Positions 32,976 to 44,084 of a stretch of DNA of 64,000 nucleotides are shown here, in pieces; the stretch's first letter is position 1, and each line of letters starts with the position of its first letter. The notes beneath the pieces were generated by a model, which saw only the letters and a program-made list of their open reading frames with translations, had not been told where the DNA came from and made no database searches. This DNA is from Nothopassalora personata (taxonomy: Eukaryota; Ascomycota; Dothideomycetes; Mycosphaerellales; Mycosphaerellaceae). The position numbers and the translations under genes are program-made. The stretch lies in NCBI GenBank assembly GCA_033816765.1, contig CM066292.1, forward strand, positions 1,798,001 to 1,862,000, written 5' to 3'.

Positions 32976-34558
32976 CTTGAGGATAGCTGGAGGGGAGAGT
33001 ACGAGAGGAGGAGAGGTGAAGTGAAGACTGGCTTACCGCATGAGGTCATGGGGAGACATATACATAGTGCTATCAGGCACATCGAAGCACTTCACAACCA
33101 GGCAAGATGACACGAGGCTTGTCATTCCAGAACAGTCGCCGAGACTGCCTCGTGGTGAGCAAAGCCCAAGAAAAACCGAACACTGCCGCAGGCAGCTCTC
33201 TCGTCACGGTCTGCCATCTTCGTGAGGTCGCGACACGCTTGGTGGAGTCTAGTGACGAATGGGAGTTTTCCGATAGTGGAGAAAGACTCAGATAGTGTGG
33301 AGGAAGGACCGTAGATCTAGAGGCAGGGTCGTCGAAGTAGTGCCGGCGAAAAGTGCACTTGCTTGTGCGGTCGAAAATGGTCATATTTTCCGCGGGAAAT
33401 AGCGCCGCAAAGACTGCTGAGCTGCTGAGTCAGGCACTGTCAGAACGACATCTCGAGCCTCGGGAGCTTCATCAACTTACAGTATGATGTTCTGCCCGGC
33501 GGCATGACCGAATCTCATGCTGGGTTCTCATGGACCAATGCGCTTCACACGCTCTATTAGCCATTCTCTTCCGCTACCAAATTTCCGATAACACGCCTTG
33601 CCAACGCCCAGTCCGAATCCGTGCGACCTGACTTAAACTCGACCCGATACCCACCGCGTTTACCAACTCCCAGACCAAGGCTGCCGCTCAATGCTTTTCC
33701 GAGCTCCTTTGCGTACCACAATGGTACCGGGAAGAGGTTGCAACGTCGAGAGGATGTGTTTGGAAGTAGATGTCGCCAAGCTCGTACAAATCGCTGCTCT
33801 TAAGGTATAGCGGATATCGGCGCCGAAGGATCTCGCGCAGGAAGCGTTCCATATTGCGCCGTCCTTTATTGTCCTCGCACTCCACCTTGCCAATGCGCGT
33901 CAGACACACCCTGCGGATGTGTGGTGTAATGGTGTCCTGGAAGAGGTCGAGGCTGTCTTGCTGAGTTTCTTCTTCCTTCTCCGGCGAAAGCACGAGAAGT
34001 GATTCTGCTGGCCCACAGTGACAAGAATTCTGCTCTGACTTGGGACGAAACTGCTAAGAGAGCTGGGAACTCAAAAGAGTCTGCACAGCTACGACGCTGT
34101 CGAGGTCGATGTGGTGGACTCGCTCCTGTCGCAGAAGGTGCGAAACCTCGTGCTCTTCGGCCTTTGTAACACCCATCGCCTCTGTCGAGACTCTTTCCAA
34201 ATCGCTTCTGGTGCGGTAATGATGGCGAGGTCGTCTTGGCGGAGTGGAAGTTTGAGAATCGCCTTGAGCTTGTCCATGACTGCGGCCAGTGAAGCAGCTG
34301 CAGAGCGCTGACTGCATCGTGGAGTTGGGGGATGTCTGCGTTTCGCGTGTTCGTGTGGTGGAAAACATGAAAAAGTTGACCGATGTTCTTGCATCACATG
34401 AACGCTCATGCAGACCACTAGCGACGCCCCTCCCGCTTGCGCCGAGCAGGCTTGCAAGGTCATCGCTCCGATCTGCATCCTCGAATGGACTTCACGTACA
34501 TCGTTCTATGCCTACCACCGATTCTGTCTACACCACGGCTACATTAGTTCCACACAGC
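32976..34558. other. Intergenic region, possible gene debris
   Basis: No intact gene. On the minus strand between about 34,330 and 33,690 several short frames in different phases read like protein (for example a Lys/Leu-rich piece starting MDKLKAILKLPL and another with RFLREILRRRYPLYLK). They could be exons of an unrecognised gene or a decayed one; I could not join them with good splice sites. Confidence 0.35.
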
Positions 34559-36439
34559 TCACGAATCAAAGATCGCGCCATATGCCGGAACATTCCTCGC
34601 CTCCAACTCATACACCGTCTTCTTGGTCTCGGCGGGATTGCTGATTAGCACCATCGCCTCCGCCCCAAAGCTCTTATATGCCGCGTACGCCAGCTCATGC
34701 ATTGGGTAGCGCCCCGTCTTCTTCCTGCACACAATGATCGCATCCGGGTCCGCTCTCAAAACAGCCTTCATAATCTCTTTGCCAAACGTCTCCTCGGGGT
34801 ATGTCGCTGACCAGACGACGCGACATGGCCAGTGAGGGTACGCCTGGAGGAAGGAGAGTGTGGGACCGATACCAGAGCCTGTCGCTGCCATGACGACAGG
34901 TCTGAACAACAGGCCGATGCGAGAGACACCCATGGTGTGAGCACCGCGCATCCAGATGTGAGATGGTGGGTTCTTGATGATCTTGCTAGTCCAGTCGCCG
35001 GCGTTGGAGATGATGACCGAGTAGCCTTTCTCTCCATCTGGATTTGGGATTGTGGCGAAGCCGTGGTTCTCTGTAAGTGGTGAGTGGGAGAGTCTCGTAC
35101 CGACGCAAGATGTGACTTTTCGGTAATTGAACCGAAGTCTTGTCGCTCGATCAGACAGCGGCTCCACGACGACAGCACGACGTCGAAGTCGAAGCCACGG
35201 GTAGATGATCATGCAGCTGATTGCAACCAAGAACCAGAAAGCAGGGGTCTCGATCAAGATCATGCCGACATTCGTGTTCAGGATCTCAGCGATTGGCCAT
35301 GCAGCAATGACAGTCTGTGCCCACACCACCAGGATCGCTGTCCAGCCCGCAAAGCGATGCGAAAGTTCCCACCAGTCGTGGTAGTTCGACCGGATGGTAG
35401 GATACGCCATTACGATCAAGATCATAAAAAGCGCCAGCATAACCCCAGTCAATGCTTGCAATGCATGCAGCAGTGGCCCTTGTTCTGCTCCATACCCGCC
35501 AAACTGATTCAGCAGTAGGACAACGTAGAAGATGTACCAGAACAGCGAGCTGATTCCACAAGCTGAATGGATGCCGCCATAGCTGTACACCTTCGCAGCG
35601 TACCTTCGAATCGCGAGTGGTGTCGAATGCGGCAGCATCGTGCATATCCGGAAGAAGAGGTTGATGGCATGTTCGTGACGCATCAAAGTGCCGACGAAGA
35701 GGTTTGCTGCCACTGCGTTCGCGGCGTCAGTGTACGAGTAGAGCGAGTAGCCACGCTGGGCTACGCGAGCCGTGCAGTAAATTAATGCGATGAGGTTTGC
35801 CAGCAAGACTGCGATATGGAGGCGCCGGTACGTGGAGAGGAAGCCATGTCGGAGCTTATTCCACCAGTCTGGTCCAGTGGCCGCTGGGAGAGGGTAATCT
35901 TGGAGGAGTCTGTCGATGTATGTGGTGGGAGCAATCTTGTCCGAGTACGCTTGCACAGAACCTGCCTTCGCGGGGATGATGCTGATGTTCTTCTCATCAT
36001 CGTGGAGTGTGTGACCGGTCCTGATGCCAAGACCGTGTGCCTCGTAGCTATCGAGGGCCGACTCAGGTGGCTCTAGCTTCCTGGTCAGAGTAGGACCAGA
36101 TGAGAAAGACGACGTCGGGCTTATAGGGAGATCCTGCCGTGGCCATAACGTGATCCGTGATGTTGACCCGTACATATGTGCGGCTTCAGGTAGCGTGATA
36201 CCAGCCTCGAGGTCGTCGTCAAATGTGCGAGTGTCAGATATGACGATTGGAGAGCCAGGAGTCCGGGGTGAAGGAGGTCGAGATAAGCCATTGTGGTTGC
36301 TCGCGGTACTACTCTGCAGTTGACCATCTTCGACATTACCCTCCTCGTTGATCCCATTGTGCGCTTCTTGTCGAGTACTCGATGTAATGTTGGCAGGTAG
36401 ATCGACCTTTTCGAAAGTGTGTATAGTTGGTTGTGACAT
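34559..36439 (-). CDS. TmpA-like transmembrane flavin/NAD(P) oxidoreductase
   Basis: 626 aa, one exon. The N-terminal 180 residues are disordered. A membrane domain follows, with helices around LHIAVLLANLIALIYC, SLFWYIFYVVLLLNQ, ALTGVMLALFMILIVM and FWFLVAISCMIIYPW, plus histidines (LMRHEHAINLFF, SYGGIHSACG, LSHRFAGW) suited to haem. The C-terminal part is reductase-like, with the nucleotide-binding loop MAATGSGIGPTLSFLQ. The layout matches the Aspergillus TmpA family, linked there to conidiation signalling. The frame opens with TTG at 36484; the first ATG is 36439. The substrate is unknown. Confidence 0.85.
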   Translation of the reverse strand: MSQPTIHTFEKVDLPANITSSTRQEAHNGINEEGNVEDGQLQSSTASNHNGLSRPPSPRTPGSPIVISDTRTFDDDLEAGITLPEAAHMYGSTSRITLWPRQDLPISPTSSFSSGPTLTRKLEPPESALDSYEAHGLGIRTGHTLHDDEKNISIIPAKAGSVQAYSDKIAPTTYIDRLLQDYPLPAATGPDWWNKLRHGFLSTYRRLHIAVLLANLIALIYCTARVAQRGYSLYSYTDAANAVAANLFVGTLMRHEHAINLFFRICTMLPHSTPLAIRRYAAKVYSYGGIHSACGISSLFWYIFYVVLLLNQFGGYGAEQGPLLHALQALTGVMLALFMILIVMAYPTIRSNYHDWWELSHRFAGWTAILVVWAQTVIAAWPIAEILNTNVGMILIETPAFWFLVAISCMIIYPWLRLRRRAVVVEPLSDRATRLRFNYRKVTSCVGTRLSHSPLTENHGFATIPNPDGEKGYSVIISNAGDWTSKIIKNPPSHIWMRGAHTMGVSRIGLLFRPVVMAATGSGIGPTLSFLQAYPHWPCRVVWSATYPEETFGKEIMKAVLRADPDAIIVCRKKTGRYPMHELAYAAYKSFGAEAMVLISNPAETKKTVYELEARNVPAYGAIFDS

Positions 36440-38377
36440 AATAGCGCTGCAGAATTGACCCCCAAACAAAGGTGTTCCTAACAAGCGGCGATATTAGCAC
36501 GTCGTCTCATGTGCGCGTCGCGCAATGGTGGCGTGCTGGCAGTGGCAGCAGATTCGGCTTCAGTAGCTTGTCCGGGCTAAATTCCTCTCGACGAACAGCT
36601 TGCCGACAAAGAAGAGAAGTCTAACAAAGCTGGTGTGTATAATACAAAGCACAAAGGGCGAGACGAGATTCTTATTCCTTAGAGGGAAAAGTTCGAAGTG
36701 TCGTAGGCAACTCGAGCTTGGCGGAAAAGACCGGGATGTGAAGTGTTTGCATGTGAATGTGCGGCAGGAGCGGTGATCCGAGATGCTCCGGAACGGAGAA
36801 GCAGTCACGATGCACCATCAGAACCTACACTTGATTAAACGGCGTCCAACAGTCGCTTGGCCTGCAGTGGCTTATACATCAGCATCATTAAACGAAGGTG
36901 ATGCATCCACATTCATTCGATAGCTCAAGCGGCATGCGCTTCACTAGCCCGTCAGCACCACTCAGCCGAAGAAGAGCGGGAACACGAACAAAGACATGGA
37001 TCATTCTTTCTTGCCCACCAGCATCTCCGAAGGCTAAGCAGCTGTTGCTCATATTCGTACCTCATTGGCGCGTCATAGGCCAGCAGTCAATCACCATGGC
37101 GTCGGGTCGTTGCGCGGATACGTGCATTGCACCATTGCCACGCATAAGGCCAAGACCACATGGCGTCAACGCGGCTGCACCGAGGGCTCGGTTTAGGCCT
37201 TTGACAGCGATCTGTGGTACCAGCTGCATAGTGGATCTCGGGTTACACCGCAGTGGGAGAAGCTTGATCTGACGTTAGTTCCACCTGAACGGAATGTCGA
37301 GGATGGTTGAGCTGTCTGTCCTGTCAAGATATCGACTCAACGAACAGTGCAGGCCACACTGTGGGGTGGATGTGCACTGGTATAATGCATCGATCCAAGA
37401 ACTCCGAAGTCTGTCCGCGGTGCAGGGCTGAAGGAGCTGAGGCGCGGTGCCATTGGCCGAATGGGGATGCACCGAAGCAAGGGATGAACATATTTAGCGC
37501 TGATCTTCGCTCAGAGCATGCGCATGAGCTGGCAAGTCCTTTCTGCCCATACAGCATGGGTCGTTAGGGCTGTGGAGGTTGAATACAGGAGCTGATCAAG
37601 CCCTGACGTGCTTCTGCTGAACCGCCCTTCATGCACAATAAGCTTGCAGCTAGTGGTAAAGCTGCATACTAGGCCGTGCAGGGCATGTCCCATCGCTTGG
37701 TAGTGCCTGGGCCATCTTGCTATCTGGCGGTGGTCGGTGGCGGCGCCAGCACGATATAAATCAGGCTTCATGGTTGGAAATAGAAGTCGTGTTTTTTGCA
37801 CTTTGTCGTACTGCTCGAGCTAGGTATTTTATCCCTCGACACCGCCGTAATCGAAATCATCGGGATATCGACAGACGCCCTTTTCACGAGTCCAGCGAAT
37901 GTGTAATCTCGGCCATCACTAGTCGTTCTTTGTCGCCTTCATTCACCTAATCGCCCACTATGGCCATTCATGTGCATGGATCGGCAACACCACAACACAT
38001 CTCGGAACACTCATGGAGCGTCGGCTTTGGGTTGGCTCAAAACATGGCTCTCGATCACCTGGGCGTCATCTCCTCATATATTTATAAGCTGCTTCGAGTC
38101 ATCTTGTCCATCTTTGCCGAGTTTCCGGGTGTAGCCGTTCCCACACGTGGCCTGCCTTCCTCGAAGGATGTGAACGGCTCTCCCGAACAACTGGAACCGG
38201 CGAAAGTCGGATTTAAGATGCAAGATCTGTGAGTCGCTTCCATCAAGGCTGAGCAAGTTGAGGTCATATGCGATGCAACTTCACCAGGATAAGCCCACTT
38301 TTTGCAGGCGCAATACTAACCAAAGCCGGTACACCAGAGTTCGCAAGGTCGAGGATTTTGATGACAGTACCAACAAC
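36440..38377. other. Intergenic region upstream of the CoA-ligase-like gene
   Basis: About 1.9 kb. A 90-codon frame at 37960-38232 (+), starting MAIHVHGSATPQH and ending at a good donor (GTGAGT, 38231), might be a 5' exon of the following gene, but the join I can read leads into a frame that soon stops. Nothing else seen. Confidence 0.4.
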
Positions 38378-40030
38378 ATGGACGATGTATTGCAATTTGA
38401 TCACACGAATCTTACTTCCTGGGCCTTGTCCAGTCAATACAACCGAGAGAGGCCTGTGCTCATAGATGCCATGAGACCAGACCGCAGCATATCAAAAGAG
38501 AAAGCGTTGAAACTCATCGCAGGACTCGCTGGCGCTTTTGAGGAGGATAGCACAGTGTGCCTGCACTTGTACAGCGACATCTTGTACCCGATCTTGGTGC
38601 ATGCGACCTGGGCAAGCAAATGCCGCTGGACAGGAACCAACACCGCATATACTGCGCCTGAGCTCGAACACCACTTCCGCATATCCAAAACCAGATACGT
38701 GGTGACCGATGAGGAACATCTCGAGACCGTGCGCGCTGCCGTGGCCCACAGTGGAACAAAGGCTGAGATCATCATCTTCAGCGACATCCTCTACCCTCGC
38801 TCACGGAAGGAAGATGATCACCGCCAGTGCTGCGGGAGGCGTCTCTCATTACCGCCGCACAAAGATGAATTTCGGTCGCTCCACGACTTGCTTCGACGCG
38901 AAAGCACCCTAGAAGAGCTTGAGGCCAGACTTGAGAACATCGACATCGACTCGATCGCAACACTGATGTCAACAAGCGGTACCACTGGACCACCCAAGAT
39001 GGCAGCACGCACGCACCGAGCACACATTATCGAAAGCAGAGTCGCTGCTGACAATGATCACGCCAAGCCGTACGAGATCCGCCGACTCTGGTGCGTGCCG
39101 ATCTTCCACTCCTTCGCCTTCCCAACAATGGTCATCAACAGCCTGCGTCTCGGTATGCCGGCGTACTTCATGAAGCGCTTCCTGGACCAGACATACGCAG
39201 AGAAAATCGACCAGTTCAAGATCACAGAGACGTTGGCACCTCCACCAATGCTGCTGAGGCTTGTCAACTTTCCACTGACGCATCCAATGATTCAGTCCCT
39301 CAAGATCATCTATACCGGCGGTGCTCCGTGCGCTGGAGAGCTGCGAAAGAAGTTCCTGGAGCTGTACGACCGAGAGAAGCCAAGAATTATCCAGGTATGG
39401 GGTATGACGGAGGGAGGATGGTATACAACCTTCAAGTATCCAGAGATCGACGACACCTTCTCCGTGGGACGTGTCATCCCAGGCTTTGAGATCAAAATGA
39501 GCGACGCGAACTGCTCCGAAAATGGGGGCCAAGTGGTGAGCGAGCTTTTCGTCCGAGGTCCTAATGTCATGTCGGAGTATCTCGATAATCCAGGGGCCAC
39601 GGAGAAGGCTTTCGTCGATGGCTGGCTGCGTACTGGAGATGTCGGCTACATCAAGGATGGGAAGGTGTATCTGGTCGATCGTGCCAAGGACCTCATCAAG
39701 GTGAATGGCTGGCAGGTCTCTCCGTCGGAGATCGAAAACGCACTTCTCGTCTCGAAAGATGTGCAGGACGCTGCTGTGATAGGCCATGGTCAGGACGTCT
39801 ACGAACATCCTGTGGCGTTCGTCGTTCGTGCCAACGAGGGCGATACTCGTGTATCGGCATTTGAACTAAAGAGGCATCTGCTTCAACGGCTCACTCGGTA
39901 TAAGGTGGCGACGTGTGAGGTGCGTTTCTTAGACGCCATTCCGAAGAGTGCCACCGGTAAGATACTGAAGAACAAGCTGCGGGAGATGGCGAAGACGTCG
40001 ACATACCAACAAGGCGAAGTTGAGCACTGA
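38378..40030 (+). CDS. Adenylate-forming enzyme, 4-coumarate-CoA-ligase-like
   Basis: ANL-superfamily enzyme expected to activate a carboxylic acid as AMP ester and CoA thioester. 550 aa from the ATG at 38378, chosen because the family N-terminal block (NLTSWAL, then RPVLIDAMRPDRSIS) starts a few residues later; earlier in-frame ATGs exist from 38258. Motifs: phosphate loop STSGTTGPPK (198-207), QVWGMTEGG (about 338), GWLRTGD (about 414), DLIKVNGWQVSPSEIE, and the catalytic lysine in KSATGKIL near the C terminus. It lacks a PTS1 ending. The N-terminal region around CRWTGTNTAYT is more divergent than usual. An aromatic-acid substrate would fit its neighbours but is not shown. Confidence 0.88.
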   Translation: MDDVLQFDHTNLTSWALSSQYNRERPVLIDAMRPDRSISKEKALKLIAGLAGAFEEDSTVCLHLYSDILYPILVHATWASKCRWTGTNTAYTAPELEHHFRISKTRYVVTDEEHLETVRAAVAHSGTKAEIIIFSDILYPRSRKEDDHRQCCGRRLSLPPHKDEFRSLHDLLRRESTLEELEARLENIDIDSIATLMSTSGTTGPPKMAARTHRAHIIESRVAADNDHAKPYEIRRLWCVPIFHSFAFPTMVINSLRLGMPAYFMKRFLDQTYAEKIDQFKITETLAPPPMLLRLVNFPLTHPMIQSLKIIYTGGAPCAGELRKKFLELYDREKPRIIQVWGMTEGGWYTTFKYPEIDDTFSVGRVIPGFEIKMSDANCSENGGQVVSELFVRGPNVMSEYLDNPGATEKAFVDGWLRTGDVGYIKDGKVYLVDRAKDLIKVNGWQVSPSEIENALLVSKDVQDAAVIGHGQDVYEHPVAFVVRANEGDTRVSAFELKRHLLQRLTRYKVATCEVRFLDAIPKSATGKILKNKLREMAKTSTYQQGEVEH

Positions 40031-40822
40031 GTGACAGTGGTCGAGAGAGAGACACTGATTTCGCGTGTACTGTATAATCATTGAACTAGAAAAGCATGAC
40101 ACATGATTATGCCTACGAAGAAGTCGCGTCTCTCAATGTTGTGAGGTCCCACTATCCTAGCACCATCTGATATGCTGGGCTGGTCAGCACGATCTGATAC
40201 ACGCACGGGCCCATCCGAAAAAGCTTGCCTGCTTCAGAATTCCGCTGCACGAACTTCCTCTTCTCTTCCATTCACGCGCCATTAGACAGTTCAACCAGCA
40301 GGCACTTGATCCAGCGTTTCGCCAGGTCATTTGTTTTCCTTTTGCTGTACTTGCGATTCAGAGGTGCGGAGAGGGAGACCGTTGGAACCATAAGAGCTGG
40401 CTACGCATTTTTGTCGGTTGTGTAGGCGGCGTCAGAGGATCCGTACAATATGAGATAGGAGGAGGAAGAGCTTGTATAGAAGAGCTTGGATGTTCTACGG
40501 ACAAGATCAGAGGTTGCTCTCTAGCAATACCTGTGTCGAAGCCACTGCAGTGCAAGCATACCTGCTGTAACCTCTCTCCCTCGTGGAGAAGCAGCGCGAA
40601 CGACCGATGCAGATATCCTTCCTTCGCAAACGATGAAGAGTGCCGAACAGCGTGGACGCCACCGCTCTCAACCTGCAGAAGCGTGCGTCGGTCGCTCCAG
40701 TGCGACAGAGGTTGCTCATCGCGTCGAGAGAGCGCGTAATGCAGTACATACTCCCTATCCTTCTTTACTCATATCCCAATAGAGTCCTGGCTAGTCACCT
40801 TCAGCGCACCAAAGTGCTTCAT
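40031..40822. other. Intergenic region
   Basis: 3' flanks of the CoA-ligase-like gene and of the small gene on the opposite strand. Nothing recognised. Confidence 0.5.
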
Positions 40823-41294
40823 CTATCCGCCGGGATGGTGACAGTCGTTGGGCCACTTCTCATCGTACTCCGCCTCCCTCGCGAGCGCCTGTGCCACCTC
40901 CACCCAGCGCAGAAACTTGTCTGCTTCCTTCACTCTGCCGTAGTTGCGAAGAATCTACGCCGCTTCTACACATTATCAGCTCATTGCCTGGCGCCCCAAT
41001 GGAGAGCGACTGCAACGCACCACACAGGTAGTCCGCCGCAGACCAGATATTCTCACTTGTCTTCTTGCCGCGGATGTATCTCTCCCAGTCCTTCACCCAT
41101 TTCGGGTCTTCGCCGAGGGTATGGACCAGTGTGCAGTCCGCGTCATTACCCCAGTCGAGGAGCTCTTCGAAGTAGGCGGTGGTGTCATGCGCGAGCTTCT
41201 TGTAGCTCGAGTGCCAGAAGCGGAGGAATATGAGTTGATAGAGCAGGATGAGTTGGTCTTCGCCTTTGGAGCCGTGTGTGCTGGATGATGGCAT
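40823..41294 (-). CDS. Small conserved-looking protein, frame broken or spliced near its 3' end
   Basis: Starts MPSSSTHGSKGEDQ and reads well (FRFWHSSYKK-type segment is absent of stops; YFEELLDWGNDADCTLVHTLG, WVKDWERYIRGKKTSENIW) to about 41,000. From about 40,960 the sensible reading moves to another frame (ILRNYGRVKEADKFLRWVEV...) and ends PNDCHHPGG at 40,823. No canonical intron gives both halves intact; a GTGCGT donor lies near 41,020 but the acceptors leave the wrong phase. Either a non-obvious intron or a small indel. It resembles an uncharacterised fungal family; I give no function. Confidence 0.6.
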
Positions 41295-42370
41295 TTTGTT
41301 GATATCGGGCGAATGATGTGGTGGTAGTGGTGGCGCTTCAGGTGTACGATGAATTGCGATGCGCTGGCGTAGCAATGTTGAGCTAGCACGAGTTGTTCTA
41401 TAAAGCGCGTGGAAGGCGAAGGTGCATGTGTTTGCTGGCGCTTTGAAGTTTCAGAAGTGGCAGCTACATACATGCATGAGCGCAATAGATGGCGCCTTCA
41501 CCAGTCGCTCCAAGAAAACGGCTGCTGTCAAGGCACTGGAAGGGGCATGCGGCTCAACATATGGACCACACTCTTGACTATGTGACCCGGACGTCCAAAC
41601 AGCAGACCTCGGATCATTTGGAAATCAGCCTCGCCTACGTCCTTGAAGCCCTGCATGGGCACACTAGCTGCCTGATCCCTAGGATAGCGTAGAGGCTGCC
41701 TCTGGACGGGCAGCGGGGACGCGCGCCTCGCTTCGACTACACGTACTGCGTCGCAGGTACTCGGATCAGTCCACGCAGATCAATCAAGCTCACTATTGCT
41801 ACTCGGGGCAGCGCTAGCCACCTCCTTTGTCATGAGCCTTCTATGTTTACTGGCTGTGTGCGAGCTTCGGAATTTGGGAGTCTGCATGCATGAACGAGTC
41901 TGCAATTCATGGCGCCTTCACAAATTACTGAGAGCTTCACTACGGGCAGTGAACAGTTACTCGATGAAGCACGCCGCTGTCAAGGTACTGGAAGGCGTAT
42001 GCGGCTCAAAAAATGGACTACACATCTGGTGTGCGGCCTGAACATTCCAAACTAGCCGACCTCAAGCGGACTCGAGATTCAGCGTCGACTACATTCCCTC
42101 GGCTCATATTGAGCACTCGGCGCCGCATTTTCGCTGACGCGCTACGACATCAGTCGACCAAGCTCGTCTCGAAGTCGCGCCTTCTCGATGCAGGGTCGGT
42201 CCCACTCCTTTTTGTCTTCGTCTAAGATGTCGGTTCGCTGATGTTCTCTATCACATGCTAGCAGGTACCACGAGCCAGCTTTTACTGCCATGTCCAACAT
42301 CTACGCCTCTTTGCTCGAGGGAGCCCAGTAATTCAACTCCTTTTCATTTCTTCATGATGCCTAAAATGTT
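41295..42370. other. Intergenic region with a diverged tandem duplication
   Basis: Segments at about 41,470-41,620 and 41,885-42,090 share order and wording (TGGCGCCTTCAC, then GCTGTCAAGG, CTGGAAGG, ATGCGGCTCA), about 420 bp apart, with many differences. No open frame is conserved between the copies. Confidence 0.45.
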
Positions 42371-43756
42371 TCATCGCTTCCTCGAATTCACGTTCCTGCC
42401 AGCACCAACCTTCATCCTTCCGCCAGCTCGGCTGCGATCGCCACTCAAGATGCTTGGCAGGTAGTCCTCGTCCATGAGGCTCCGTTCCTTCTGCCTCTTC
42501 TCGACCGCGCTTGCCCTCGCGAACTCCTTCTGGTCTTCCGCCAAGATCAACTCATTACCCCAGCCGCCCTTGCCACCACCATGGATCCGACGTGTATTCG
42601 TTGAACCGTGAACAGGTTTTGGTATGCTATATCGGTCTCCTCTCGTGTTCCACTGCATGTTCTTCTTGAGATGCAGCTTGAATTCACCATTTGCACTTGT
42701 CGAGCAAGATACTCGTGTAAGTGCTGGTTGACCGCAGCGCGAGCAGAATTGCTTGCTGAGATCTTTGTGCACGCAGAAGCAAGCGTGACAGCGCAGCACG
42801 TATGTTCTGAGTTGCTTGATTCTGGTCATGGAGGGTGATAGGAGGTTGAGGTTCATCTGAAGAATGACGTTCTGCATGGCAAAATCTGATGTTAGAACAG
42901 CCGCTTGCATCGTCCTTGGTTCTGGGGTCTGCGACGTTGATGCTGCTGCATCGGCCGCTTGCTTCTTTTTCAGGTTTGATGCAGTGATCCAGCCGTCGGA
43001 GTCGGAGTCGGAGTCTGCTTGGTCTGCTGCGGAGTCTTGCGCAGAGTCTACCTTGATTTCCGAGACATCTTCTGAGTGAGTCTGCTCAGCGTTGAGAGCA
43101 GTGGCTTCGAGGTTCGAGGTAATCTGGGCAATTCCGGCATCAGGAAAGGTCTTCTGGTTGTCTTCTACTGAAGTTGGAGCATCCTCTGCAGACTTCTCTT
43201 GATGGGCTTTGCTGTTAGTCTCCTGCTCTGCTACAGCATCTTCTCCATCGGCGGAAGGCTTCGTCGGCTCAGCATCTGCCTCCGGCGCAGCCTCTAATGT
43301 CGACCCTGGAATTTCATCTGCCTTGGCTTCGACCTTCGCAGGAGGTGCACCATTCACGCCCTTCTGCCCCGGGACTCGTCGAAGACGCCAGTCGCCACCG
43401 TTGCGCTCACACTCAATCTCGTACGTCAGAGCAATGATCTGGATATCGGGTTTACTAAGCACTGCAAGATCTCCTGTCTTGCGCGCGAATTCCGTCACGA
43501 ACTTGATGCTTGTAGGGTTTGGCGATCGGAGAGTCAAGAACGGCTTCAAGGTAGTCTCGACACGACTGCGTGTTGCTGCATCCTTGATTTCGCTGATGAT
43601 TGCAGGTACTGTTACGAGAGTTTCTGCTTGGCTGAGAAGGGTAGATACTGTTGGCTCGTTTTTGATGATACCACCGGCGTCGAGGACCACAGTATTTACT
43701 GGCTTATCGCTCGCCATATTTGCCATGCTCGACGGATGTGTTGCACTGATGTTCAT
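42371..43756 (-). CDS. NOB1: NOB1, endonuclease for 3' end formation of 18S rRNA
   Basis: PIN-domain nuclease that cuts 20S pre-rRNA at site D in cytoplasmic pre-40S particles. One exon, 461 aa from the first ATG (43756); later methionines at 43726 and 43717 (MASDKPVNTVVLD) are also good starts. The PIN domain begins at once with the catalytic Asp in VVLDAGGIIKNEP. A Glu/Ala-rich acidic linker follows, then LTSDFAMQNVILQMNL and the zinc ribbon (CHAC and CSRCG), and a Lys/Arg-rich C terminus. The frame itself starts at a TTG (43792). LTV1 and LSG1, which act at the same stage, are 26-30 kb away. Confidence 0.95.
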   Translation of the reverse strand: MNISATHPSSMANMASDKPVNTVVLDAGGIIKNEPTVSTLLSQAETLVTVPAIISEIKDAATRSRVETTLKPFLTLRSPNPTSIKFVTEFARKTGDLAVLSKPDIQIIALTYEIECERNGGDWRLRRVPGQKGVNGAPPAKVEAKADEIPGSTLEAAPEADAEPTKPSADGEDAVAEQETNSKAHQEKSAEDAPTSVEDNQKTFPDAGIAQITSNLEATALNAEQTHSEDVSEIKVDSAQDSAADQADSDSDSDGWITASNLKKKQAADAAASTSQTPEPRTMQAAVLTSDFAMQNVILQMNLNLLSPSMTRIKQLRTYVLRCHACFCVHKDLSKQFCSRCGQPALTRVSCSTSANGEFKLHLKKNMQWNTRGDRYSIPKPVHGSTNTRRIHGGGKGGWGNELILAEDQKEFARASAVEKRQKERSLMDEDYLPSILSGDRSRAGGRMKVGAGRNVNSRKR

Positions 43757-44084
43757 GCTCGATAAATTTCGAGGTTTGCGTTGACGCCACAAGAGACGCT
43801 AGCTCGGATCTGAGCCGAGATCACGTGCAGGATATAAAGGTTCAGTGCTCAGGTTATATCCGCTGTGAGAGTATTGAAGCTACAATGAGGCAGGTGCAGA
43901 CGGTCTATAGGGACATGGAGTTGACTCGACAGGAGACTCGAGGCATCCTCTCAAACACCTGGCACCCTGCTAGTGAGCTTCTTATCCCGAAGGTATCAGA
44001 TCTCCGCGTGCTGTGAGGCACATTGACACAATCTAACACTCCTTGCAGCAACATCGATAGTGCTTCTCTTTTCATCGAGCCATC
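43757..44084. other. Intergenic region upstream of NOB1
   Basis: 328 bp containing the NOB1 promoter and the 3' flank of the DUF6914-like gene. Nothing else recognised. Confidence 0.5.

Noticed and set aside
38969..39808. 279-codon minus-strand frame
   Set aside because: Shadow of the CoA-ligase-like gene.
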